From contig NZ_JQGC01000027.1 of assembly GCF_000743575.1 (NCBI RefSeq), positions 1 through 64,000 of the forward strand: DNA of 64,000 nt. Direction: 5' to 3'. Shown in pieces: positions 51,880 through 60,417 of the stretch. This DNA comes from Devosia riboflavina. Lineage in GTDB: Bacteria > Pseudomonadota > Alphaproteobacteria > Rhizobiales > Devosiaceae. Position numbers and translations under genes: made by a program. The notes beneath the pieces are model-generated. The model was given only the letters and a program-made list of their open reading frames with translations. It made no database searches and was not told the origin of the DNA. Position 1 is the first letter of the stretch. Each line of letters begins with the position of its first letter.

Positions 51880-53849
51880 TCCGCCGGCTCCAGAGCAGGC
51901 TTGGCCGCCCGCTGTGGCGCGCCGACACGCAAGCGCCGGTCGGTCAGCGACAGGACGCCGGCTCCGGCCATGACCAGGGCGCCGAGCCAGATCAGCAGGA
52001 TGTAGGGCTTGTACCAGATGCGCACGACATGGGTGTCATCGAGCGGCTCGCCCAGTTGCAGGTAGAATTGCGACAGCCCATAGGTTTCGATCGCCGCTTC
52101 CGTGGTCGGCATGCCGCTCGCCACATAGGTGCGGCGTTCGGCCTCCAGCGTCTTGGCGCCGCCGCCGGGTGCCGTGACGGTGAAATGCCCGGTATCGGCC
52201 ATGTAGTTCGGGCCGGGCACCTGTTCAAAACTGTCAAAAGCCAGCGTGTAGCCGCTCAGTTCCGCGGTTTCCCCGGGATTGAGCGTCGTCACCAATTCGG
52301 TTTCCCAGGCGGTGACCGAGACAATGCCGAGCACGGTCAGGCCCAGGCCCATATGCCCGAGTGCCGTTGACCAGATGGTGCGCGGCAGGCCGACGAGGCG
52401 GCGAAAACTTTCACCGACAGGAATGCGACCGATGCGCCCGCGCTCGATCAATTCGGCAAAGGCGCCAAAGGTCACCCAGAAGCCGAGCAGGAGCCCGAGC
52501 GGCGCCAGCGAAATGGAAATGCCGCCGAGCGCCGAAACCAGAATGGTGAGGAAGACCGCAAGGCCAGCGGCACCCGCCAGCCGTTGTCCCGCCGCGACGA
52601 GATCGGCGCGTTTCCAGGGCAGCAGCGGTCCAAACGGCAGCACCAGCAGCAGCGGCGCCATCAGCGCGCCGAAGGTGAGATTGAAGAAGGGAGCACCGAC
52701 CGAAATCGTCGTTCCCGCCAGTGCATCGAGCAGCAGCGGATAGAGCGTGCCGACCAGCACCGCGCCTACCGCCGTTGCGAGGAACAGGTTGTTGAGAATG
52801 AGCGCGCCTTCACGGCTGATCGGCGCGAAAAGGCCGCCTTGCCTGAGGCTGCTGGCTCGCAGCGCAAAAAGCAGGAAGGCGCCGCCGATCAGCACGGCCA
52901 GAATGGTCAGGATGACCAGACCGCGCGTGGGATCGCTGGCGAAGGTATGGACCGAGGTCAGAATGCCCGAGCGCACGAGGAAAGTGCCGAGCAGCGACAG
53001 CGAGAAGGTGATGATGGACAAAAAAATCGTCCAGATTTTCAGCGCATTGCGCTTTTCCATCACCAGCGCCGAATGCAGCAGCGCCGTGCCGGCGAGCCAG
53101 GGCATGAAGCTGGCATTTTCGACCGGATCCCAGAACCACCAGCCGCCCCAGCCGAGCTCGTAATAGGCCCAGTAGGAGCCCATGGCGATGCCGAGGGTGA
53201 GAAAAATCCAGCTCAGCATGGTCCAGGGCCGTACCCAGCGGGCCCAGGCCTGATCGATGCGACCCGAAATCAGTGCCGCCATGGCGAAGGAGAAGCAGAT
53301 CGAGAAGCCGACATAGCCGGCATAAAGGAGCGGGGGATGAATGGCGAGGCCGATATCCTGGAGGATCGGGTTGAGGTCCGAACCTTCCAAGGGCGGCGGA
53401 GACATGCGCGCGAAGGGATTGGAGGTGAAGAGCGTAAAGCCACCAAAGGCGGCGACAAGCAGGCTCTGCGCGCCCAAAACGAGATTGAGCAGATCAGCCG
53501 GCAAGCGCCGGCCAAAAACAGCAACCAGCGCGCCGAACAGCACGAGGATGAGAATCCAGAGCAGTAGCGAGCCCTCGTGATTGCCCCAGACGCCGGAGAT
53601 CTTGAAGATCAGCGGCTTCAGCGAATGCGAATTGTCGACCGCCAGCTTGAGCGAAAAGTCCGAGGTAACAAAGGCCTGCACCACCGCAAGGAAGGCTACG
53701 GCGACAAGCACGAATTGCAGGATCGATGCCTGCGCCAATACCTGCGCGAGGCGCTGGCCGCTGCGCCACAACAAGAGCCCAGCCAGCGCCGAAACCGTGG
53801 CGATGGCGCAAGCCAGGATCAGGGCAAAATGACCAAGCTCGATGCTCAC
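51876..53849 (-). CDS. ccmF: Haem lyase subunit CcmF (CycK)
   Basis: 657 residues, about 14-15 membrane helices, with the tryptophan-rich haem-handling motif GWGGWWFWDPVENASFMPW and the conserved His-containing helices around it. Acts with CcmH/CcmI to attach haem to apocytochrome c in the periplasm. Start GTG 53849 overlaps the ccmE TGA (GTGA). Coupled at its 3' end to ccmH. Confidence 0.95.
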   Translation of the reverse strand: MSIELGHFALILACAIATVSALAGLLLWRSGQRLAQVLAQASILQFVLVAVAFLAVVQAFVTSDFSLKLAVDNSHSLKPLIFKISGVWGNHEGSLLLWILILVLFGALVAVFGRRLPADLLNLVLGAQSLLVAAFGGFTLFTSNPFARMSPPPLEGSDLNPILQDIGLAIHPPLLYAGYVGFSICFSFAMAALISGRIDQAWARWVRPWTMLSWIFLTLGIAMGSYWAYYELGWGGWWFWDPVENASFMPWLAGTALLHSALVMEKRNALKIWTIFLSIITFSLSLLGTFLVRSGILTSVHTFASDPTRGLVILTILAVLIGGAFLLFALRASSLRQGGLFAPISREGALILNNLFLATAVGAVLVGTLYPLLLDALAGTTISVGAPFFNLTFGALMAPLLLVLPFGPLLPWKRADLVAAGQRLAGAAGLAVFLTILVSALGGISISLAPLGLLLGFWVTFGAFAELIERGRIGRIPVGESFRRLVGLPRTIWSTALGHMGLGLTVLGIVSVTAWETELVTTLNPGETAELSGYTLAFDSFEQVPGPNYMADTGHFTVTAPGGGAKTLEAERRTYVASGMPTTEAAIETYGLSQFYLQLGEPLDDTHVVRIWYKPYILLIWLGALVMAGAGVLSLTDRRLRVGAPQRAAKPALEPAE

Positions 53850-54322
53850 GGCGTTGCGGTCTCCGGCCGCCATTCGCCCTGGGCCTTCAGTGCATCGACG
53901 ACTTCGCGCGGCAGATAGTTCTCGTCGTGCTTGGCGAGCACATTGGTGGCGGTAAAACTGCCATCAGGACCAATGGCGCCCTCAACGACCACGCCCTGCC
54001 CCTCGCGGAACAGGTCGGGCAGAATGCCGACATAGTGCGCGGCGATTTCGGTCGCGCCGTCAGTCACAACGAAGGTGTTCGATTGACCATCGCGCACCCA
54101 GCTACCGTCCTTGACGAGGCCACCGAGGCGAATGGGATGCCCCACTTCAACGCCGCGCGTCTGCACATCGGTTGGAGAATAGAAAAACACGATCTGGTCG
54201 CGTAGCGCCGTCAGCACCAGTGCAGCGGCAATCACCAACACAACGCCCAGCCCGGCAATGACCGCCAGGCGCTTTTGCTTGCGCGACCAGCCCTTGCGGC
54301 GAACGGCGGACGGCATGGTCAT
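53846..54322 (-). CDS. ccmE: Haem chaperone CcmE (CycJ)
   Basis: 158 residues: basic N-terminus, one membrane anchor (about 19-40) and an OB-fold domain with FFYSPTDV, RLGGLVKDGSWVRDG and the haem-binding His in LAKHDENYLP. ATG overlaps the ccmI stop; an internal ATG two codons later is possible. Carries haem from the CcmABCD complex to CcmF. Confidence 0.95.
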   Translation of the reverse strand: MTMPSAVRRKGWSRKQKRLAVIAGLGVVLVIAAALVLTALRDQIVFFYSPTDVQTRGVEVGHPIRLGGLVKDGSWVRDGQSNTFVVTDGATEIAAHYVGILPDLFREGQGVVVEGAIGPDGSFTATNVLAKHDENYLPREVVDALKAQGEWRPETATP

Positions 54323-55398
54323 TGCTCAGCTCCATTGAGTTTGAGTCCGGCGGCCAGCGCCATGCTGTCGAGTTCGCCACGGTCGAAGGCGGCGGGATAA
54401 GCCGCCACCGCTCCGTCATAGGCAATCTGGGCATTGGGCAGGTCGCCGAGGACGATATAGGAGCGCACCAGTTGCGACCATTCCTCGACAGTTCCGCCTT
54501 CGGCATAGAGGCGTGCGGAAAGGCTCCCCACCATGCCGCGGATCATCTCCGCCTGATCCTCTGCCGTCGTATCGACGCCGTCATTCTGCGCCACGGCGAG
54601 GCCCTGACGCGCGGCCTGCAGCCACGGCTCGTCGCCTTGCGCGAGATCGATGGCGGCCTGCCAGAAGCGGCCGGCCTCTTCATATTGGCCCATGCGGGTC
54701 AGCTCGGCGCCGAGATAGAGCCGCGATTGAACATGGCCGGCGTCCATGTCTGCCGCCGTGCGCAGCAGGCCCATGGCTTCTTCCGACCCTGTCCCATCGG
54801 CCGCCAGCAGCAATGCCTCGGCACGATCGGTGAGCAATTGGGCGGTCGGCTCGGAAAGATCGATGACGCGGCCATAGGCATTTGCCGCATCGGCAAAGCG
54901 GCCGACTTCCAGCAGTGCCGGCGCCAGCACGGTCCAGCCGCGCAGGTCATCTGGATTAGCCGCAAGCTGGGCTTCGATGCGCTCGATTGCCGTATCGAGG
55001 CTCATATTCTGCGCCGCGACATCGGCACGACCGGCAAGCGGCTGGGCCGGTAGGTTCGGGCTGCCTAAAAAGGCATAAAGCCCGAGCGCCAGTGCCGCCA
55101 CGAGCGCTGTGCCAGCGAACAGCGTGCCCTGACCCATTTCTCCTGCCACCGCTGGCGCGGTCTCTGCCTTGGCGCGCAGCATTTCGCGGGCCAGTTCGCC
55201 CTTGGCGCCCACGGCCTCCTCGGCCCCGATCTTGCCGGCAGCGAGATCGGCATCGATCCCGGCCAGCACGAGGCGGAAATGGCTGTTGGCATCAGCGCTT
55301 TCGGGCGCGCTCACGTTGACCATGCGACCGCGCCCCGCGTACAACAACGCGGCGCAGGCAATGGCGGTGACTGCAATGGCGATCGACCAGAAAATCAT
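54319..55398 (-). CDS. ccmI: Cytochrome c-type biogenesis protein CcmI (CycH)
   Basis: 359 residues with two N-terminal membrane helices (about 1-22 and 92-112) and a periplasmic TPR region (about 145-330) that binds the C-terminus of apocytochromes. GGGG three bases before ATG 55398 sets the start; a longer frame to 55473 is not needed. First gene of the ccmI-E-F-H operon, in which all junctions overlap by four bases. ccmABC-type genes are not in the window. Confidence 0.92.
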   Translation of the reverse strand: MIFWSIAIAVTAIACAALLYAGRGRMVNVSAPESADANSHFRLVLAGIDADLAAGKIGAEEAVGAKGELAREMLRAKAETAPAVAGEMGQGTLFAGTALVAALALGLYAFLGSPNLPAQPLAGRADVAAQNMSLDTAIERIEAQLAANPDDLRGWTVLAPALLEVGRFADAANAYGRVIDLSEPTAQLLTDRAEALLLAADGTGSEEAMGLLRTAADMDAGHVQSRLYLGAELTRMGQYEEAGRFWQAAIDLAQGDEPWLQAARQGLAVAQNDGVDTTAEDQAEMIRGMVGSLSARLYAEGGTVEEWSQLVRSYIVLGDLPNAQIAYDGAVAAYPAAFDRGELDSMALAAGLKLNGAEQ

Positions 55399-55535
55399 GG
55401 GCCCCAAACGCTTGCTTTCCTCAACGAGCAAGGTTGGGTCCTCTATAAGCCCATTGCGGCGAAAAACCATCAAAACCCGCGTGTTCGCTGTGGACGCATT
55501 GCCACAGCGGCAGCCGGTCGCAGGGATTTGAGGGC

Positions 55536-56612
55536 ATGAGCGAGGCCGAGCTGGATTTTGCCGTCTTCGGTTCGAGCCCCCTGGCCGGGCTCATCGCCGG
55601 TCTGCTGGCGAGCCGGCACAAGCGCAGCGTGTTCATCGTCGGGGACGCCCAGGCGCGTTATCGCCTGCCGCGGACGCTCGACATGTCGGTCGCCCCGATC
55701 ACGCGGCCCGAAACCTGGGCGCTGCTAAAGGCCTGCCTGCCTGATATTTCCAAGCTTGTCACGAGGATCGGGGGACGCCATGCGCTGCGCCGCGTCGACC
55801 CCATTTTCTTTGCCGATGGCCCGGCCGCCCGCGAGGCCCTCGGGCATTTTTCGCACATGGCCCGCGCCCATGGCATGATCCTCGAAACCGTGCCGCCGGC
55901 AAAGATCGGCGTCGACCGCACTGCCCTGCGCATCAACGACGCCGTGACCATTCATCGCCCGGGCTTCGAGCCTGCCATGGAAGCCTGGCTGGGCGAAAGC
56001 GGTGTTCGCCGCCTCGCCCCCGAGGCCGCAACCATGGCGCCCGGCGGCGCTACTGCCATCAAGGCCGGCGAGGAAATGCTCATCGCCCGTCGCGCCATCC
56101 TTGTCGATGACTCGGCCATTTTGCGCTCCTTGCCGGGCTGGCAATGGCCGGCCCAATTGCTGCGCCAGCCGCACGCAACCATCCTGACCGCATCGAGCCG
56201 CCACCTCGCCGGCCCGATCATGATGCAGCTCGATAGTGGCACCATTCTCGTGCAACACGAGGAAGGCGGCATGGCTGCCATGGGTCCGGGTGGTCTCAGT
56301 GCCTTTTCCGGCCGCCTCGCGACGCTGCTCGCCGAGACCGGACAATTGCAGCAGGTCGGCCAGGTCGGATACGAAATCCTGATGCCGAACGATGGCGCCC
56401 CACTCCTTGGCCCCGTCGCCAGCGATGGACCGCTCATCCTCACCGGCCTCGGACCGATCGGCGCCTTTCTGGCGCCCGCTCTGGCGCGCTGGCTCGCGGG
56501 AGAGGCGAGCGACGACGAGGCCGAATGGTGCGAGGCGCGCCGCCCCGACAAGCGCGGTCTCGGTCGTTCCGTCGCCGAGTTCAATTCCCGGATCGAAGAG
56601 CAGGCGGCATGA
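55536..56612 (+). CDS. FAD-dependent oxidoreductase of the DAO fold (small subunit-like)
   Basis: 358 residues. C-terminal NDGAPLLGPVASDGPLILTGLGPIGAFLAPALARWLAG is the FAD-site pattern of D-amino-acid-oxidase-like flavoproteins. The N-terminal dinucleotide loop is degenerate (VFGSSPLAGLIAG instead of GxGxxG), and no covalent-flavin Cys or His is recognisable. Its stop overlaps the next gene start (ATGA). Together the pair looks like a heteromeric oxidase or dehydrogenase of the opine/hydroxyproline/sarcosine type in which the small subunit may have lost tight FAD binding. The substrate is unknown. It points away from the ccm operon over a 137-bp spacer. Confidence 0.6.
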   Translation: MSEAELDFAVFGSSPLAGLIAGLLASRHKRSVFIVGDAQARYRLPRTLDMSVAPITRPETWALLKACLPDISKLVTRIGGRHALRRVDPIFFADGPAAREALGHFSHMARAHGMILETVPPAKIGVDRTALRINDAVTIHRPGFEPAMEAWLGESGVRRLAPEAATMAPGGATAIKAGEEMLIARRAILVDDSAILRSLPGWQWPAQLLRQPHATILTASSRHLAGPIMMQLDSGTILVQHEEGGMAAMGPGGLSAFSGRLATLLAETGQLQQVGQVGYEILMPNDGAPLLGPVASDGPLILTGLGPIGAFLAPALARWLAGEASDDEAEWCEARRPDKRGLGRSVAEFNSRIEEQAA

Positions 56613-58555
56613 GGCCACAGACCAATCGCCTGCCCGCCACCACCGGCAAGGGCCTTGCCGGCGCGCATATCGACCGGACCCGCCCGATCCGGTTCACCAT
56701 CAACGGCCGCGTCACGCCCGGCTTTCAGGGTGACACGGTCCTCAGCGCTCTCCTCGCCGCGGGCGTCGATACGATTGGCACCCATGCCGGCCAGCCGCTT
56801 GGTCTCCGCGCCGGGGCTGCTCCCGCCATTGCCTATGCTGCCAAAGCCAGTCTGCCCGAGCACGCCCTGCCGATGGAGCGCACGCCCGCCCGCGATGGCG
56901 CCGAATATCGTATCGTCGCCGAAGGCCCGACAGCCGGCCTCTTCGCGCGCCTCTTCCAGCCGGGACGCACGCTCGGCCTCGCGCTTGATACGCCCAATAG
57001 TCTCGTGCGTCCCTGGCGCTCCATTCGGGGCGAGAAGGCCGAACCCACCGACCTGGTCGTTGTCGGTGGCGGTGTTGCCGGCATGGCCGCGGCCCTTGCC
57101 GGCGCCCATGCGGGGCTCAAGGTCAAGCTCATCGAGGCAAGCCCGCATCTCGGCGGTCATTCCGGCCTTTTCGGCACCCAGGATGGCGAAAGCACGCCCG
57201 AGGAAAATATCGCGGCGCTGACCGCCGAAATTGCGGTGAATTCGACAATCACGGTTCTCACCCATGCCGAAGTTTTTGCCATCGGCGAAGGCGTCGTACG
57301 CGTGCACCAGCTCGATATCAGCGGCGAGCGCGTCGAAAGCCGGGTGGTCGACCTGCCGGCGCGCCATATCGTCCTCGCCACCGGCGCATTCGAGCGCCTG
57401 CCCGTGCTGCCGGGCAATCGCCTGCCCGGGATAGCGGGCGCCCAGGAAGCGTTCGAACTCGCCTATCGCTACGGCATCTGGCCGGGCCAATCCTGGCTCC
57501 TTGCCACCTCCGCCAATCCCGCCTATCGCCTCGCCACCCTGCTCGCCGAAAGCAATATCAACCTTGATCGCATCCTCGATGGCCGCGACCAGGCCAGCTC
57601 CCGCTATATCGAATTCTGCAAGGCCTATGGTTTCAGGCAGTTTCCCGGCACTATTCCGCTCGCCGTCATGCCCGGCGCCGGTGGCCGCCTTTCGGTCGAG
57701 CTGCCGCATGGCGAGCCGGTTGCCGTCGACCGCCTCGTGCTCTGCGGCGGCTGGCAGCCGGACCTGACGCTCTGGCACCTGGCCGGCGGCGAAAGCCGCT
57801 GGAATATGCGCAGGGAACGCCTCGAACCCCTGGGCGAAGTGCCGGGCCTCGTCCTCGCTGGCTCCGCCGCGGGACATTTCACCCGACGCGGCTGCGTCAC
57901 GAGCGGCATTCATGCCGTCGATCGCCTGCTCGGTCGCCCCGGCCAGGGTGTCGACGATCCCGTCATCGACGCCTTTTATGAAACCCCCGACCGGCAGATG
58001 TACGTGGGCGATAGCGAAGACGCGCCCGCGCCCACCTATCTCGATGCCGACAATACCTTGATGCTGCGTCCGGCCCCGCCACCACGACGCCGCTGGACGC
58101 AGATTTTTCGTGGCTCCCATACGGGACCGGTGCGAGTCCTGTCGGAAGCACCACAACCGCTCTCCATCGGCGCCATTTGTGCTGGGGTCAGCATCGGCCT
58201 CATCCCGCCGGACTCTGCCGGGGTGGTCGCGCAGGAGCGCGTTGCGCTCGTGCCTCTCACAGCCGTCGTCCCGCCGCAGCAAACAACCGCGGAATACAGC
58301 ATCGGGGCTCCGCCCTATCTCGCGGATCGCTTTGGCCATGATGCCGTTGTGGCGACCCTGCGCCACGACCCGTCGCGCCAGCTTGGCAGCGGCGCCCTGA
58401 TTTTCGAAGGGGAAGATACGCTTGATCCGCGACGAGCAGTCGGCGTCGTCCTGCGTACTCGCAACGGCAAGACCGAAGCGCTTGTTGCCGCTTCGGTTCG
58501 CGATGCCGTGGTACGCGATCTCGGCCAGGCCGTCCCGGCCGAGGTGGAAACCTAG
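56609..58555 (+). CDS. SoxA/HcnB-like FAD-dependent oxidoreductase (large subunit-like)
   Basis: 648 residues. N-terminal ferredoxin-like segment (about 15-75, RFTINGRVTPGFQGDTVLSALLAAGV) lacks any Cys, so no 2Fe-2S cluster there. Then an FAD/NAD two-domain oxidoreductase: VVVGGGVAGMAAALAGAHAGLKVKLIE (about 152-178), AATGAFERLPVLPGNRLPGI-type block, and LCGGWQPD. The final 130 residues (from about 520) are not the folate-binding GcvT domain of sarcosine oxidase alpha; they read like a short remnant with PPYLADRFG and GALIFEGEDTLDPR. Total length is between opine-oxidase A (about 500) and sarcosine oxidase alpha (about 1000). Coupled to the previous gene; shares CTAG with the convergent unknown gene. 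Confidence 0.65.
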   Translation: MRPQTNRLPATTGKGLAGAHIDRTRPIRFTINGRVTPGFQGDTVLSALLAAGVDTIGTHAGQPLGLRAGAAPAIAYAAKASLPEHALPMERTPARDGAEYRIVAEGPTAGLFARLFQPGRTLGLALDTPNSLVRPWRSIRGEKAEPTDLVVVGGGVAGMAAALAGAHAGLKVKLIEASPHLGGHSGLFGTQDGESTPEENIAALTAEIAVNSTITVLTHAEVFAIGEGVVRVHQLDISGERVESRVVDLPARHIVLATGAFERLPVLPGNRLPGIAGAQEAFELAYRYGIWPGQSWLLATSANPAYRLATLLAESNINLDRILDGRDQASSRYIEFCKAYGFRQFPGTIPLAVMPGAGGRLSVELPHGEPVAVDRLVLCGGWQPDLTLWHLAGGESRWNMRRERLEPLGEVPGLVLAGSAAGHFTRRGCVTSGIHAVDRLLGRPGQGVDDPVIDAFYETPDRQMYVGDSEDAPAPTYLDADNTLMLRPAPPPRRRWTQIFRGSHTGPVRVLSEAPQPLSIGAICAGVSIGLIPPDSAGVVAQERVALVPLTAVVPPQQTTAEYSIGAPPYLADRFGHDAVVATLRHDPSRQLGSGALIFEGEDTLDPRRAVGVVLRTRNGKTEALVAASVRDAVVRDLGQAVPAEVET

Positions 58556-59763
58556 TTCCGCCGCTCTGCCGCCTGCCGCGCACGCTTCAGCGTATCGGCA
58601 TATTCCGGCGAGAAACGCACCTGCGCCATCTGAATGACGGCATCGAGGCGGGCGATGGTATTGGCGTCGTCCGGATTTTCCTTGAAGAGATCCATATTGC
58701 GCTGGATGTGAATTTCGAGCGCCTGTCCCGACTGGTGCCAGGCTTGCTCATAGACCGTGTTGAGCGCCAGGGAATCGCGGCAATCGCGCACGGTAGCGAG
58801 GAGATAAATCCCACCCACCGCCGCCAGCAGCTTGTCGGTATCGAGCCGGTCGGTAGTTTCGCGCCGGCGCATGGCCTGGTTGAGGTCGGTGACGACCTCC
58901 TTGAGCCGAGGCTCGATGCGGTCCGAGACATGCTTGGTGATGGCCGACAAGACGGCCGTCGCCTGGCTGCCGCGGGAGAATTCGAGGTAGCCGGTCAGGG
59001 CGCGCACCAGCCTATGGAAACGCTCGAGCGCCCGGCAGATCAGGTCGACATCGGCGAAGGGCCCAATGGCCTGGAAGTACCGCAACTGGTTCTGCGCATG
59101 CGACACACAGGCATCGATCAGCGGCCCCAGGCCCGAACGGCGCACCGAAACTTCGGTGGCGGCGCCGGAAACCTTGATCGCGGCGAGGATGAGTTTGGTG
59201 GGCTGCGCCACCTGCCCCATGGCCGCCTGAAAAACCAGTGCGGCGAGCGCCGGGTCCTGCAGCGGCATGGCCTGCATGGCGGTGCCGAGTGCGGTTTCGT
59301 CGGAGATCGTATTGGTCGCCTTGCCAAAAGCCTGGGCTTTGCCCAAAAGCGCCCGGTTGCGGAGGGCCAGCATCACGGTCGGCAGGTGATGTCGCGCGTC
59401 CTCGCGGCCCAATTGCGCCGAAAGACGCCGCGCGCCTTCGGCATCGGCCTGGCCCTGGGCGAGCCCGGCCTTCATGCGGCCGAGAATTTCGGGCATGGCC
59501 GCTTCGACATCGGCAGCCATCAGCGTGCCGCTGCTCAGCTTTTCGGGCGCGAAAATGTCGTTGCAGAGGTCACGCGTCACCCAGACCCATATGGCCTGGG
59601 CCGCTTCGGCATTCACCGATCCGGGAAAATTCTCGATCACCGGTTCCTGCACAAGAACGGCATCGATGAGGCCGCAGAAGGGCCCCGAAGCCCTGGTGGC
59701 TGCGGCACCCGAGTTTGTCGGGGCCGACGCACTCACGTCCGCGCGGTTGGCAAGCTGTGTCAT
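58552..59763 (-). CDS. Hypothetical cytosolic helical protein
   Basis: 403 residues, no signal peptide, no membrane helix and no motif I recognise. An Ala/Ser/Thr-rich N-terminus (about 1-28) is followed by an almost wholly helical protein with paired long helices around 230-330 (for example LERFHRLVRALTGYLEFSRGS and RIEPRLKEVVTDLNQAMRRRE). The intact frame and codon use match the neighbours. ATG 59763 is preferred to TTG 59766. It lies between the oxidoreductase pair (sharing one CTAG stop) and the lipoprotein/feuQ block. No function is proposed. Confidence 0.65.
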   Translation of the reverse strand: MTQLANRADVSASAPTNSGAAATRASGPFCGLIDAVLVQEPVIENFPGSVNAEAAQAIWVWVTRDLCNDIFAPEKLSSGTLMAADVEAAMPEILGRMKAGLAQGQADAEGARRLSAQLGREDARHHLPTVMLALRNRALLGKAQAFGKATNTISDETALGTAMQAMPLQDPALAALVFQAAMGQVAQPTKLILAAIKVSGAATEVSVRRSGLGPLIDACVSHAQNQLRYFQAIGPFADVDLICRALERFHRLVRALTGYLEFSRGSQATAVLSAITKHVSDRIEPRLKEVVTDLNQAMRRRETTDRLDTDKLLAAVGGIYLLATVRDCRDSLALNTVYEQAWHQSGQALEIHIQRNMDLFKENPDDANTIARLDAVIQMAQVRFSPEYADTLKRARQAAERRN

Positions 59764-59884
59764 CAATACTATCGGTCAGAGGGGTGTTTGCCTGCGAGCC
59801 TAACGCCCGCAGGTAAACAATCCTTAACTGCCGAGTGCGGACTTATCGCGAAGACCGGCCAGCATCACCAAATGGCTGAGGTTT

Positions 59885-60358
59885 TCAGGCCGCGCCCTGG
59901 ACCACGTTCCAGTTGCCGGTCTGCTCGCGGCAGGCGGTGCCCTTCTTCACGTAGTCCTGGCCATTGACCTTGACCGTGTGGGTGAAGTCGCGGCAGTCGA
60001 GATTGTTGACGCGAACATAGGGTCCCACGGAAACCGAACCGGTCGTGCCCTTGTCGCCGGCCCACTGGCGCGGGGCGCCCGGGCGGCCGAACTGCAGGGC
60101 GTAGAACTGGGCGCTATTGGCTTCGTTCGAATCCTTGGCGGTCATCACGGCGAGGGCTGCCGGATCAACGAAACCGTTCGAGATATTGGTCGTCAGGCGC
60201 GCCTGCTGCACGTTCTGGGCCGAACTCGGCACCAGCGGCTGGGCGATGACGGGAGCAGTGACAACCGGCGCCTGGGCCACCTGGCTCGTCCCGGTGCTGG
60301 AGCAACCGGCGAGAACCAGAGCAAGAACTGGCGTGGCAAACAAGGCGAAGCGATTCAT
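59885..60358 (-). CDS. Lipoprotein with surface-antigen-like C-terminal domain
   Basis: 157 residues with lipobox LVLAGC (lipidation at about C19), a Gln/Pro/Val-rich linker and a C-terminal domain with DCRDFTHTVKVNGQDYVKKGTACREQTGNWNVV, which resembles the outer membrane/surface antigen (17 kDa antigen-type) domain with two paired Cys. AAGG nine bases before ATG 60358. It follows feuQ by 60 bp in the same direction. Confidence 0.78.
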   Translation of the reverse strand: MNRFALFATPVLALVLAGCSSTGTSQVAQAPVVTAPVIAQPLVPSSAQNVQQARLTTNISNGFVDPAALAVMTAKDSNEANSAQFYALQFGRPGAPRQWAGDKGTTGSVSVGPYVRVNNLDCRDFTHTVKVNGQDYVKKGTACREQTGNWNVVQGAA

Positions 60359-60417
60359 TGATATGGACCTTTTCAGCATATGGTCGGTACTTGTTGAGCC
60401 AATGCGGCGAAAGTGCG

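Noticed and set aside
49843..52005. 720-codon plus-strand frame antisense to glnE/ccmH, and similar long frames at 16203-18461 and 55952-58366
   Set aside because: High-GC shadow frames opposite well-supported genes; no domain patterns and no ribosome sites.
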